Positions 1 to 7,328 of a DNA stretch of 12,095 nt are shown here, one piece after another. Both the position numbers and the translations under genes were made by a program. Where the stretch lies: assembly GCA_013362835.1 (NCBI GenBank), contig JABFVJ010000023.1, positions 1-12,095 on the forward strand, in the 5' to 3' direction. The notes under the pieces are model-generated. The model did not search any database. It was not told the origin of the DNA and saw only the letters and a list, made by a program, of their open reading frames with translations. The stretch is from Nonomuraea sp. Lineage in GTDB: Bacteria > Actinomycetota > Actinomycetes > Streptosporangiales > Streptosporangiaceae. The stretch's first letter is position 1. Each line of letters starts with the position of its first letter.

Positions 1-9
1 GTCCACCTC

Positions 10-23
10 TGTTAGCGCTAACA
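10..23. promoter_or_regulatory. LacI/GalR-family operator (14-bp perfect palindrome)
   Basis: The sequence TGTTAGCGCTAACA is its own reverse complement over all 14 bases and has the central CG dinucleotide and AT-richer flanks typical of LacI-family operators, which usually control sugar uptake and glycoside use. It lies about 40-50 bases downstream of the predicted start of the leftward promoter at 68-96, a roadblock-type position. The regulated gene would therefore be to the left of the window. Which LacI protein binds it cannot be told from here. Confidence 0.75.
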
Positions 24-67
24 TCGCTGAACGGGCAGGAACTCGCTGAACCTGAAAGGTTTTCGGC

Positions 68-96
68 AACGTAAAACGGCTAGATCGTACTGTCAA
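68..96 (-). promoter_or_regulatory. Leftward sigma70-type promoter
   Basis: Read on the minus strand there is an exact TTGACA at 96-91, a 17-base spacer, and TACGTT (fits TAnnnT) at 73-68. The predicted start is near base 61, so the transcript runs left through the LacI-type palindrome at 10-23 and out of the window. A perfect -35 with ideal spacing is uncommon in such GC-rich DNA, which makes this one of the better promoter calls here. Confidence 0.65.
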
Positions 97-193
97 GCGA
101 AAAGGGTTTCGAAGCATGGAGGAGGTTCGCGGCCGGACTTAGCCAACGCACATGAAGGGCAAAGGAAGTTCCCAGGTAGGCGTCGTACCGTCT

Positions 194-205
194 GATTCCG
201 GAATC
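194..205. promoter_or_regulatory. 12-bp palindrome ahead of the dioxygenase gene
   Basis: GATTCCGGAATC is a perfect 12-bp inverted repeat starting three bases after a possible -10 box, TACCGT (186-191), and ending eight bases before the Shine-Dalgarno region at 213-220. With no loop it would be a protein-binding site rather than a hairpin. A perfect 12-mer palindrome is expected a few times in 12 kb by chance, so only its position supports a role. No -35 box is evident. Confidence 0.35.
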
Positions 206-228
206 GGCCTACAGAAGGAATCCTCCCC

Positions 229-1134
229 GTGAGACACGATCATGAAGGTCGGCGGGTCAGCCGGCGACGCCTGATCGCGGGCGTCAGCTCGCTCGGGCTC
301 GGCGGCCTGCTGGCCGCGTGCGGCCCGGAACAGCCCGCCGTCACGACCTCCACCGGCGCGGTCGTGACCCCCAAGGCGACCACGGCCAAGGACCTGACCT
401 CGCTGTTCGGCGGGGCGAGCACGTGCAGGCTGACCGCGTCCACGACGCAGGGGCCGTACTACTTCGACGCGGACAAGATCCGGAGCGACATCCGCGAGGA
501 CAAGCGGGGCGTACGGCTGCGCCTGGCGATCAAGGTGCAGGACAGCGAGTCGTGCGAGCCGCTGCCCGGCGCCGTCGTGGAGATCTGGCACTGCGACGCG
601 GACGGGATCTACTCCGGGGCCGAGTCGCTGTCACGCGGCGGCGGCGCGTCGCCCGGCGGGAACCCGCCGAGCGGCGGCCCGGGGCCGAGCGGTCCTCCTC
701 CCACCGGCGCTCCCCCGAGCGGCGGGCCCGGAGGCGGACAGAGGGGCGGGCAGGACGGTGGGCAGGGCGACATGGGGGATCTGACCCCCACCGACGACGA
801 GCGGTACCTGCGCGGCGCGCAGGTCACCAACGGCGACGGCATCGTGGAGTTCACCACGATCTGGCCGGGCTGGTACCGGGGACGGACCATCCACGTCCAC
901 GCCATGGTGCACGTCAGCACCAAGCGCGTGCTGACCACCCAGATGATGTTCGACGAGTCGCTGAACTCGGCGGTCATGGCCAAGGCGCCCTACTCGGCGC
1001 ACACCGGGCGGGACACGTTCAACGACGGCGACGGCATCTACCGGGACGAGATGCTCTTGAAGGTCACCGAGGAGGACGGCGGCTACCTGGGCGTCATCGT
1101 CTTCGCCGCCGACTCCGACCAGGACGGTACCTAA
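229..1134 (+). CDS. Tat-exported lipoprotein intradiol ring-cleavage dioxygenase
   Basis: This 301-residue protein should cleave a catechol-type aromatic ring between the two hydroxyls using non-haem Fe(III), outside the membrane. The N-terminus has a twin-arginine motif (SRRRLI, 11-16), a hydrophobic stretch, and a lipobox LAAC with Cys31 as lipidation site. The family core follows: QGPYY (74-78), EIWHCDADGIYSG (118-130), and WPGWYRG-TIHVH (212-224). By family pattern the iron ligands are Tyr128, Tyr216, His222 and His224, all present. A Gly/Pro/Gln-rich insertion (about 137-181) sits between the first Tyr and the RYLRGAQ segment. The GTG start has AGAAGGAA (213-220) eight bases upstream, and the Tat signal begins directly after it. 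Secreted relatives in actinomycetes act on lignin-derived catechols; the substrate here is not known. No other aromatic-pathway gene is adjacent. Confidence 0.9.
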   Translation: MRHDHEGRRVSRRRLIAGVSSLGLGGLLAACGPEQPAVTTSTGAVVTPKATTAKDLTSLFGGASTCRLTASTTQGPYYFDADKIRSDIREDKRGVRLRLAIKVQDSESCEPLPGAVVEIWHCDADGIYSGAESLSRGGGASPGGNPPSGGPGPSGPPPTGAPPSGGPGGGQRGGQDGGQGDMGDLTPTDDERYLRGAQVTNGDGIVEFTTIWPGWYRGRTIHVHAMVHVSTKRVLTTQMMFDESLNSAVMAKAPYSAHTGRDTFNDGDGIYRDEMLLKVTEEDGGYLGVIVFAADSDQDGT

Positions 1135-1185
1135 GGGACGAACTCTCTCCGGCCCGGGCGCGCGCGTGCTCGGAAGCCGACCCCC

Positions 1186-1191
1186 TAGGGT
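1186..1191 (+). promoter_or_regulatory. Candidate -10 box of the permease gene
   Basis: TAGGGT fits the actinobacterial TAnnnT -10 pattern and lies about 40 bases before the GTG start at 1233, giving a leader of about 35 bases. No recognisable -35 hexamer is present 17-18 bases upstream, so this is a moderate call. It implies that the permease has its own promoter rather than relying on read-through from the dioxygenase gene 98 bp upstream. Confidence 0.4.
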
Positions 1192-1232
1192 GGGGACCGT
1201 CGTTGGCGGCGTCCCGATGAGAGGAAGATCCG

Positions 1233-3215
1233 GTGAGCGGTGCCGGTGAGTTGGCCGTACCCGAGTCGGTCGAGAGCCCGGACAGGGCGGGGCCGCCCTC
1301 GGGGGGCCTGGCCCGGTGGTTGCTGCGGCACCAGGTCCAGCCGGTCGGCCCGGAGACGGCGGAGGGGCACGCGCCGCCGCAGGCCTGGTGGAAGGTCATG
1401 TGCCTGACCGGCGTCGACTACTTCTCCACCCTCGCCTACCTGCCGGGCATCGCCGCGCTGGCGGCCGGGGTGCTGTCGCCGCTCGCCACGCTGCTCATCG
1501 TGGCGCTGACGCTGCTCGGCATGCTGCCGATGTACCGGCGGGTGGCCAAGGAGAGCCCCCACGGGCAGGGGTCGGTGGCCATGCTCGAACGCCTGCTGCC
1601 GTTCTGGCGGGGCAAGCTGTTCGTGCTGGTCCTGCTGGGGTTCGTGGCCACGTCGTGGATCATCACGATCACGCTGTCGGCCGCCGACGCCTCGGTCCAC
1701 ATCCTGGAGAACCCCTTCTTCCCGAGCTTCCTGCACGGCCACGCGGTGATCATCACCGTGGTGCTGCTGCTGGTGCTCGGCGGGGTGTTCCTGATGGGCT
1801 TCACCGAGGCGGTCGGCGTCGCGATCCCGCTGGTGGCGCTGTTCCTGCTGCTCAACGCCGTCGTGGTCGCCGTCGGGCTCGCCGACGTGGTGTCCGACCC
1901 CGAGGCGCTGTCCCGCTGGACGGACGCGCTGCTGTCCGGGCGCGGCGGCTTCACCGGGCTCGTCGGCCCGGCGGTGCTGGCCTTCCCGCTGCTGGTGCTC
2001 GGCCTGTCCGGGTTCGAGACGGGCGTCAGCATGATGCCCCTCGTGGCCGCGCAGGGCGACGACCCCGAACGGCGGCTGCGCTCGCGCATCGCCAACACCC
2101 GCAAGCTGCTGACCGTGGCCGCCCTGATCATGAGCGTCTACCTGATCGCCACCAGCTTCGTGACCACGGTGCTCATCCCGGCCGAGCAGTTCGCGCCCGG
2201 CGGGCAGGCCAACGGCAGGGCGCTCGCGTACCTGGCGCACGAACGGCTCGGCGAGGGCTTCGGCACGGTCTACGACATCAGCACCATCCTCATCCTCTGG
2301 TTCGCCGGCGCCTCGGCCATGGCCGGCCTGATCAACATCGTGCCGCGCTACCTGCCCTCGTACGGCATGGCGCCCGAGTGGGGCCGGGCCGTGCGGCCCG
2401 TCGTGCTGGTGTACACCGGCATCTGCGTCGTGCTCACGCTGGCCTTCAACGCCGACGTCGACGCCCAGGCCGGCGCGTACGCCACGGGCATCCTGGCCAT
2501 GATGGTCTCCGGCGCGGTCGCGGTCACCATCTCGGCCGTACGCAAACGCCAGACCCCGGCGATCATCGGGTTCACCGTCCTGACGCTGGTGCTGCTGTAC
2601 GCGCTGGCCGAGAACATCAGGGAGAAGCCCGACGGCATCACCATCTCCGCGTTCTTCATCCTCGGCATCGTCGCGATCTCGCTGATCTCCCGCGTGTCGC
2701 GCACGACCGAGCTGCGGGCCGACCGGATCGAGTTCGACGAGGCCGCCCGCCGGTTCGTCACCGACTCGCTGGCCCACGACGGCGCGCTCAACATCATCGC
2801 CAACCGGCGCAACGCGGGCGACGCGGGCGAATACCTGGCCAAGGAGATCGAGCAGCGCGGCATGAACCCCGTGCCGGGCCGCGCGGACGTGCTGTTCCTG
2901 GAGATCGACGTCATCGACCCGTCCAGCTTCAGCGACGTGCTGCGCGTGCACGGCGTCGAGGTCGACGGCCACCGCGTGCTGCGTGCGGAGAGCCCGGCCG
3001 CGCCCAACGCCATCGCGGCCGTGCTGCTCGCGCTGCGCGACGCCACCGGCGTACGTCCCCACTGCTACTTCGAGTGGGCCGAGGGCTCGCCGGTGGTCCA
3101 CCTGCTGCGTTACCTGATCCTGGGGCGCGGTGACACGGCCCCGGTCGTACGGGAGATCATCCGCAAGACGGAGCCCGACCCGCGGCGACGGCCGGGCATC
3201 CACGTCGGCGGGTGA
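1233..3215 (+). CDS. APC-superfamily permease with long C-terminal cytoplasmic domain
   Basis: A 660-residue polytopic membrane protein. A 50-residue hydrophilic N-terminus leads to about 12 hydrophobic segments (residues about 52-485), including [21 protein letters not shown] at the first helix and [13 protein letters not shown] near helix 6-7. These resemble the amino acid/polyamine/cation APC superfamily (COG0531-like). The last 175 residues (about 486-660) are soluble and probably cytoplasmic; I recognise no named domain there. The GTG start has GAGGAAG (1221-1227) five bases upstream. It probably takes up an amino acid or related solute by a cation-coupled mechanism, but long APC proteins with C-terminal domains also include potassium importers of the KimA/Kup type, so the substrate is open. 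It sits 98 bp after the dioxygenase, and a separate promoter is likely. Confidence 0.8.
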   Translation: MSGAGELAVPESVESPDRAGPPSGGLARWLLRHQVQPVGPETAEGHAPPQAWWKVMCLTGVDYFSTLAYLPGIAALAAGVLSPLATLLIVALTLLGMLPMYRRVAKESPHGQGSVAMLERLLPFWRGKLFVLVLLGFVATSWIITITLSAADASVHILENPFFPSFLHGHAVIITVVLLLVLGGVFLMGFTEAVGVAIPLVALFLLLNAVVVAVGLADVVSDPEALSRWTDALLSGRGGFTGLVGPAVLAFPLLVLGLSGFETGVSMMPLVAAQGDDPERRLRSRIANTRKLLTVAALIMSVYLIATSFVTTVLIPAEQFAPGGQANGRALAYLAHERLGEGFGTVYDISTILILWFAGASAMAGLINIVPRYLPSYGMAPEWGRAVRPVVLVYTGICVVLTLAFNADVDAQAGAYATGILAMMVSGAVAVTISAVRKRQTPAIIGFTVLTLVLLYALAENIREKPDGITISAFFILGIVAISLISRVSRTTELRADRIEFDEAARRFVTDSLAHDGALNIIANRRNAGDAGEYLAKEIEQRGMNPVPGRADVLFLEIDVIDPSSFSDVLRVHGVEVDGHRVLRAESPAAPNAIAAVLLALRDATGVRPHCYFEWAEGSPVVHLLRYLILGRGDTAPVVREIIRKTEPDPRRRPGIHVGG

Positions 3216-3237
3216 CCGTTCAGACCCAGCGGACGCG

Positions 3238-3253
3238 GAGCCAGGCGAGGCTC
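3238..3253. terminator. Weak inverted repeat between convergent genes
   Basis: GAGCC and GGCTC form a 5-bp stem with a 6-base loop in the short gap after the permease stop (3215) and beyond the end of the minus-strand small gene (3262). There is no T-run on either side. It could act as a weak bidirectional terminator, but a stem this short is easily found by chance. Confidence 0.2.
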
Positions 3254-3261
3254 ATGCGGGC

Positions 3262-3465
3262 TCAGGCGGGGTAGTAGGGTTGGTGGGGCGACTTCGGGGG
3301 GTCGGGCTGGGGGGTGTCGCGGTCGAGGCCCTGGAGGGCGAGCCTGAAGCGGGCGCAGCGTGCTTCGAGCTCGCGTTCGTCGTCGAGAATCCACTGTTCG
3401 ATCATGGACATCACAGTGAACACGCCGGCCGCCGGGCGGCGGCCGACTTGGCGGAGACTTTTCAC
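3262..3465 (-). CDS. Possible 67-residue hypothetical protein, coupled to the phosphotransferase gene
   Basis: The frame opens with a GTG (3465-3463) whose last two bases plus the next A form the TGA stop of the upstream enzyme, a GTGA overlap typical of translational coupling and identical to the junction one gene earlier. The product has a short N-terminus, an acidic probable helix (DDERELEARC, about 29-38), and a Pro-rich tail ending HQPYYPA. No signal peptide, membrane segment or family is recognised. Internal ATG codons at residues 19 and 21 could be the real start, and no strong Shine-Dalgarno precedes any of them. The coupling geometry is the main support. It may be a small partner of the phosphotransferase, or a fortuitous frame. 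Confidence 0.4.
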   Translation of the reverse strand: MKSLRQVGRRPAAGVFTVMSMIEQWILDDERELEARCARFRLALQGLDRDTPQPDPPKSPHQPYYPA

Positions 3466-5933
3466 TCCAGCAACTCGACCGTGCCGCGCTCGCCGTCGAC
3501 GCGGATCCGGTCGCCGTCGCGCAGGCGCATCGTGGCGTTGCCGGTGCCGACCACGGCGGGGATGCCGAGCTCCCGGGCCACGATCGAGGCGTGCGACAGG
3601 GGGGCGCCCATGTCGGTCACGACGGCGGCGGCGCGCGGGAACATGGGGGTCCAGCCCACGTTCGTCAGGGTCGTGACGAGGATCTCACCGGGCTTGAGCC
3701 GGTCGCCCTCCTCCGGACCCGAGATCACCCGGGCGACGCCCTCGACCACGCCGGGCGCGCCGGGGAAACCGGTCACGGTGTCGCTGACGGGGGCGCTGCC
3801 GCCGCGGGCGTCGTACAGGTCGGCGCGGCGGGCGGGGTCGGCGGCCCAGCGCACGGGGTCGAAGCGGCCGACGATCAGCGTGGGGTACGGGGGCAGCGCG
3901 GCGTACTGCTCGTAGGTCGCGCGCCGCACCGGCACCCGCGCGACCGCCGTGTCCGTGCCGCGCAGCACGTCGAGGATCTCCTCCAGGTAGAGGAAGAACA
4001 GGTCGTCGCCGTGGCCGGTGAGCTCGCCCGCCCGCACCACGAACGCCCGCAGCACCCAGAACGCCCGCATGTTCTCCGACCGCGTGTCCTCACGATCGCG
4101 TACGACGGCGTTCCACCGCCGCACCCGGTCGCGCATCTTGGCCTCCTTGCCCGGGTAACGGGCGGCGAACCGGGCCCACGCCTCCTGCCTGGCCTTCTCC
4201 TGCCGGACGAGCAGCGCCTCGGTGTCGGTACGCAGGTCGCGCACACCGGCGAGCTGGGCGTCGATCCAGGCCGGGTCCTCGCCGGGCCTGGGCATCGAGA
4301 CCTCGAACTCGTGGGGGCCCCGATGCCCGTAGGTCAGCGCGAACTCCTCCCGCGTGATCTCGCCCCTCGCGAGCCTGGTCAGGCCCAGGATCGGGCCGAG
4401 GCTGGCGAGCTCGCCGCCGGTGTTCACGCCGGTCAGCATGGCCTCGGCGTCGACCTCGCCCATCAGCTTGCGCAGCCGGTCGCGGGTCCACACCAGGGTG
4501 GCGCCGCCCTGCCGGCCCGCGGCCTCCAGCATGCGGCTGGAGGTGACGACGTGGGGCCCGATCTCGGTCTCCCACAGGTCGGCGAGCGCGGGGCCCGAGG
4601 TCGTGGCGGCCACGCGTTCGCGCAGCTCCTCGCAGCGCGCCCGCGAGGTGGCGAGGAAGGCGGGCATGTTCCTGAGATTGTCGCGTACGCGCTTCCGCAG
4701 CCCCACGGCCATCGGCACCACCCGCTTGACGATCCCCCACCGGGACATGCGCACCTTCGGCACGTCGAGGCCGGGCGGCAGCTTGCCGAAGACCTGCTCG
4801 ACCGCGCCGAGCCTGCTCTTCATGCCGAGGGCCGCGCCGATCGAGTAGACGAGGCTGAGGTTCATGTAGAAGCGGCCGCCGATGTTGCCCACCAGGTCGA
4901 AGCCGGGCAGGGCCGAGGCCGACATGGCCTCACGGATGAACAGGCGGACGAACGACCAGGTCGCGGGGGTCATCACGTCGGGGATGGCCTCGCCCAGGTT
5001 GCCGGCGGTCCACAGGTAGTCGCCCTTGAGGCTGTCGTTCCACTCCTCGACCGGCGCGCGCAGGCCGGTGATCGGGCGGGCCTGGAGGATCGCGAACTCG
5101 CCGTCGCGCCTGGCCCACTCGACGTCCATCGGGGTGTCGTACAGGGCCTGGACGCGGGCGCCGAGTGCGGCCAGTTCGACGGCCTCCGGCGGGTCGAGGA
5201 CCGGGCGGCGGCGCAGGTCGCCGGGGACCGGCTGCTCGTGGGTGCCGGACTCGGCGCGTACGGTCATGACCGTCTTGTCGGCCACCTGGGAGGCGGTGAC
5301 GCGCCCGCCCGACACGGTGATCGTGTCGGGGGTGACCTGGCCGCCCACGACGGCCTCGCCGAGCCCCCAGGAGGCGTTGATCACGGTCGCGTCGCGGTCG
5401 CCGGTGACCGGGTCGGCGGTGAACATGATCCCGGCCGCGTCGGCGTCGACCAGCTCCTGGACCACCACGGCCAGCGCCACGTCGTCGTGCGGCACGCCGT
5501 TCTGGTCGCGGTAGGCGACCGCGCGCGGGTTCCACAGGGAGGCCCAGCAACGCCGTACGGCCTCCAGCAGGCCGTCGCCCCGGATGTTGAGATAGGTGTC
5601 CTGCTGCCCGGCGAAAGACATGCCGGGCAGGTCCTCGGCGGTCGCCGACGAGCGTACGGCCACCGCGACGTCGTCGCCGAGCGCGTCGTAGGCGGCGCGG
5701 ATCTCGGCGGCGAGCTCCTGCGGGATGTCGTGCGCGGCGAACAGCGCGGCCGCGTCGCCCGAGGCGATCCGGTCGCGGAAGCCCGCCACGAACGACCTGT
5801 ACGCCTCGGTGGTGACGACGAAGCCGCCGGGCACCGAGAGCCCGGCCCTGGCCAGGCGGGCGAGCGAGGCGCCCTTGCCGCCCGCGGTCTCCAGGTCGGC
5901 CGCGGGGTCGTCGAGAGGGATGACTGCCTTCAC
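3462..5933 (-). CDS. PEP synthase / rifampin phosphotransferase-like enzyme
   Basis: The 823-residue protein has the order seen in rifampin phosphotransferase (Rph) and its relatives. An ATP-grasp PPDK N-terminal domain covers about 1-290 (GGKGASL with Lys20, RSSATAEDLPG with Arg94, MFTADPVTG, QARPIT). A central variable domain contains NLGEAIPDVMTPATWSF. A C-terminal swivelling PEP-utiliser domain covers about 721-823, with phospho-acceptor His781 in GAPLSHASIV. It ends directly after this domain, so the C-terminal PEP/pyruvate TIM barrel of true PEP synthase is absent. It should therefore use ATP to phosphorylate an unknown acceptor via His781. The GTG start is at 5933-5931, preceded by AAGGAG, and overlaps the TetR stop by four bases (GTGA); the frame continues upstream, but that part is antisense-like and overlaps TetR. 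Rifamycin inactivation is possible but not shown. Confidence 0.85.
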   Translation of the reverse strand: MKAVIPLDDPAADLETAGGKGASLARLARAGLSVPGGFVVTTEAYRSFVAGFRDRIASGDAAALFAAHDIPQELAAEIRAAYDALGDDVAVAVRSSATAEDLPGMSFAGQQDTYLNIRGDGLLEAVRRCWASLWNPRAVAYRDQNGVPHDDVALAVVVQELVDADAAGIMFTADPVTGDRDATVINASWGLGEAVVGGQVTPDTITVSGGRVTASQVADKTVMTVRAESGTHEQPVPGDLRRRPVLDPPEAVELAALGARVQALYDTPMDVEWARRDGEFAILQARPITGLRAPVEEWNDSLKGDYLWTAGNLGEAIPDVMTPATWSFVRLFIREAMSASALPGFDLVGNIGGRFYMNLSLVYSIGAALGMKSRLGAVEQVFGKLPPGLDVPKVRMSRWGIVKRVVPMAVGLRKRVRDNLRNMPAFLATSRARCEELRERVAATTSGPALADLWETEIGPHVVTSSRMLEAAGRQGGATLVWTRDRLRKLMGEVDAEAMLTGVNTGGELASLGPILGLTRLARGEITREEFALTYGHRGPHEFEVSMPRPGEDPAWIDAQLAGVRDLRTDTEALLVRQEKARQEAWARFAARYPGKEAKMRDRVRRWNAVVRDREDTRSENMRAFWVLRAFVVRAGELTGHGDDLFFLYLEEILDVLRGTDTAVARVPVRRATYEQYAALPPYPTLIVGRFDPVRWAADPARRADLYDARGGSAPVSDTVTGFPGAPGVVEGVARVISGPEEGDRLKPGEILVTTLTNVGWTPMFPRAAAVVTDMGAPLSHASIVARELGIPAVVGTGNATMRLRDGDRIRVDGERGTVELLE

Positions 5934-6658
5934 CGCACGCGCTCCTTCACAGGGCTGATCGATGCCGCCAGTTTGCGCCGGGCGACTTCGGCGAGGGTGT
6001 CGAGAAGATCGAGGGTGGCCCGCGCGACGGCCGCGGCGTCGCCGGGCGGCAGCGTACGGCCGGTGCCGACCGTACGCTCGACGCTGTCGGCCAGCAGCGC
6101 GGCGACCCGCTCGTCGGGCAGCCGGTCGGACTCGGGGCGCAGGCCCGGCAGGAACATGAAGCCGTAGAAGATCGAGCCGATCACCGTGGCGTGCTCGCCC
6201 GGCTCCTCGCGCACCGCGCCCAGCTTGATCAGCTCGCGCAGGTAGGCGTCGAAGGGGCCGCCGAGTTCGAGGGCGCCCTCGGGGCGTCGCCGCTTCTGCC
6301 GGGTGAGCTTGCCGAGCACCTCGGAGTCGTCGAGCACGACCGCGTGCAGCAGCGGCCGGCGCAGCAGCACCGAGGCCAGCTCCTGGAACAGCGCGCCGAG
6401 CGTGGCGGGCGCGCTGTCGCGCACCTCCCGCAGCATGAGGACCCGCTCGCGGCGCAGCAGCGCGGCGAACAACTCGTCGCGGGTCTTCCAGTGCAGGTAG
6501 ATGGTGCCTTTGGCGACCTCCGCCCGCTTGGCCACGTCGTCGATCGTGGTCTTGTCGTAGCCCCAGCGCAGGATCAGCTCGGCGGCGGCGTCGAGGATCC
6601 GGTGGGCGCGCTCTTCCTGGCGCGCGGGGTCCTGCGGCGGCCTGCCGGCTCTGGCCAT
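5930..6658 (-). CDS. TetR/AcrR-family transcriptional repressor
   Basis: A 242-residue regulator with a classical TetR N-terminus: helix 1 around RILDAAAELILRWGYDKT (20-37) and the helix-turn-helix TIDDVAKRAEVAKGTIYLHW (38-57). A ligand-binding C-terminal domain follows, and I do not recognise its ligand class. I chose the ATG at 6658 because GGGGTGAG lies about four bases upstream; an in-frame GTG at 6667 would add three residues but has its purine run directly against it. Its promoter -10 box lies inside an inverted repeat, so it probably represses itself and, because the next gene starts within its stop codon (GTGA), the phosphotransferase too. The ligand may be a substrate or product of that enzyme (inference). 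Confidence 0.92.
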   Translation of the reverse strand: MARAGRPPQDPARQEERAHRILDAAAELILRWGYDKTTIDDVAKRAEVAKGTIYLHWKTRDELFAALLRRERVLMLREVRDSAPATLGALFQELASVLLRRPLLHAVVLDDSEVLGKLTRQKRRRPEGALELGGPFDAYLRELIKLGAVREEPGEHATVIGSIFYGFMFLPGLRPESDRLPDERVAALLADSVERTVGTGRTLPPGDAAAVARATLDLLDTLAEVARRKLAASISPVKERVR

Positions 6659-6677
6659 GTGTCTCACCCCAATTGTT

Positions 6678-6701
6678 TGACTGAATGAGCATACACAGTC
6701 A
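6678..6701. promoter_or_regulatory. Candidate TetR operator
   Basis: TGACTG and CAGTCA form perfect 6-bp inverted arms separated by 12 bases, and two more positions in each half (a T and a G next to the centre) are also symmetric. The 24-bp element overlaps the -10 box of the TetR gene promoter, the normal place for an autoregulatory TetR operator. It may also affect the rightward gene at 6778, though its promoter is about 65 bases away. Confidence 0.65.
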
Positions 6702-6716
6702 TTTAATTCATGGCAA
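6688..6716 (-). promoter_or_regulatory. Promoter of the TetR-phosphotransferase unit
   Basis: On the minus strand, TTGCCA (6716-6711) is followed after exactly 17 bases by TATGCT (6693-6688), a good TAnnnT box. The predicted start near 6681 gives a leader of about 23 bases to the ATG at 6658. The surrounding 50 bases are markedly AT-rich compared with the window, which supports a real promoter. Confidence 0.7.
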
Positions 6717-6764
6717 GTTCATCCGGATGTCCGGGATCGTCCATGAGGGACCGCCGGAGCGCCG

Positions 6765-6770
6765 TAGCGT
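6765..6770 (+). promoter_or_regulatory. -10 box for a leaderless transcript
   Basis: TAGCGT ends seven bases before the ATG at 6778, placing the predicted transcription start at or one base before the start codon. This is the usual geometry of leaderless actinobacterial genes. No convincing -35 box is present. The G-run at 6772-6776 is too close to the ATG to be a normal Shine-Dalgarno, which agrees with a leaderless message. Confidence 0.5.
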
Positions 6771-6777
6771 AGGGGGC

Positions 6778-7323
6778 ATGGGCAAGGCGTTCTGGATCGA
6801 CCAGGAGTTCGACAGGGACCGTGACGGGCGCTATGCCGTACACGTGCGCAAGAACCTGGCGGAGTTCGAGTGGGGCGACATCGCGCCCGTGAGGTTCGCG
6901 TGCGCGGCCTGGCGGCTCGCCACGCCGCCCTCGCTCACGCCCGGCTACGTGCGCTGGGACCGCCGCGTCCTCGCGGCCACCTGCCACCGCAACACCTGGG
7001 ACGGCACCCTCTACGCCCGGATCAAGGTCGTCTCGCCGCTCCCCGAGGAGCTGACCAGGTCACGGGCCTGGTGGCGCGACCGCGGCTGGGTCGGCTGGCA
7101 GGAGACCTTCGGCCAGTACGTCGAGCCGACCCAGCAGGACCTCGCCCGCGTCCCGTTCCTGCGCGCGACGCTGCTCGTCGAGGCCCCGGTGCCGCTCGAC
7201 GACCTGCCGCCCGAGCCCGAAGGGCCCCACGACCAGGTCGAACGGAGCGCCCACCGGGCCGTGGCCGTGCTGGCCCGCGAGCTCGACGCGCTCGTCACCC
7301 CGGTGCTCGACCAGCTCGGTTAG
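6778..7323 (+). CDS. Unrecognised Trp-rich protein, 181 residues
   Basis: I do not recognise the family. The product is a soluble, cytoplasmic-looking protein with nine tryptophans in 181 residues, clustered in two places (EWGD...AAWR...VRWDRR and the segment AWWRDRGWVGWQ), and an Ala/Leu-rich helical C-terminus. There is no signal peptide or membrane helix. The frame is open upstream to 6685, but I start at ATG 6778 because a TAnnnT box sits at leaderless distance and the extra 31 residues would cross the TetR promoter and operator. It is transcribed divergently from the TetR unit and followed by a hairpin, so it is probably monocistronic. The pattern of conserved-looking Arg/Trp pairs gives no function. 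Confidence 0.7.
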   Translation: MGKAFWIDQEFDRDRDGRYAVHVRKNLAEFEWGDIAPVRFACAAWRLATPPSLTPGYVRWDRRVLAATCHRNTWDGTLYARIKVVSPLPEELTRSRAWWRDRGWVGWQETFGQYVEPTQQDLARVPFLRATLLVEAPVPLDDLPPEPEGPHDQVERSAHRAVAVLARELDALVTPVLDQLG

Positions 7324-7328
7324 CCGCC

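Noticed and set aside
115..141. Nine-codon leader peptide before the dioxygenase
   Set aside because: An ATG with an in-frame TAG exists, but there is no proper ribosome site, repeated codon or attenuator-like structure.
1135..1232. Terminator between dioxygenase and permease
   Set aside because: The region is rich in GC runs, but I found no stem longer than about five base pairs and no T-run.
1185..3203. Long open frame antisense to the permease
   Set aside because: It is an effect of GC-rich third positions; the composition is a jumble of Arg, His, Gln and Gly without motifs, while the plus strand encodes a clear membrane protein.
3591..6167. Long open frame antisense to the phosphotransferase and TetR genes
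   Set aside because: It covers two genes with strong family motifs and has no recognisable domain or ribosome site of its own.
5934..6692. N-terminal extension of the phosphotransferase to 1076 residues
   Set aside because: The added part overlaps the TetR gene in another frame and has no motifs; the GGKG domain normally starts within the first 20 residues, which fits the GTG at 5933.
6685..6777. Earlier start for the Trp-rich protein
   Set aside because: It would place coding sequence on the TetR operator and -10 region and lacks a Shine-Dalgarno; the ATG at 6778 fits a leaderless start.
6661..6780. Rifamycin-associated element upstream of the Rph-like unit
   Set aside because: I looked for a GC-rich palindrome of that type and saw only the TGACTG/CAGTCA repeat, so rifamycin control is not supported.
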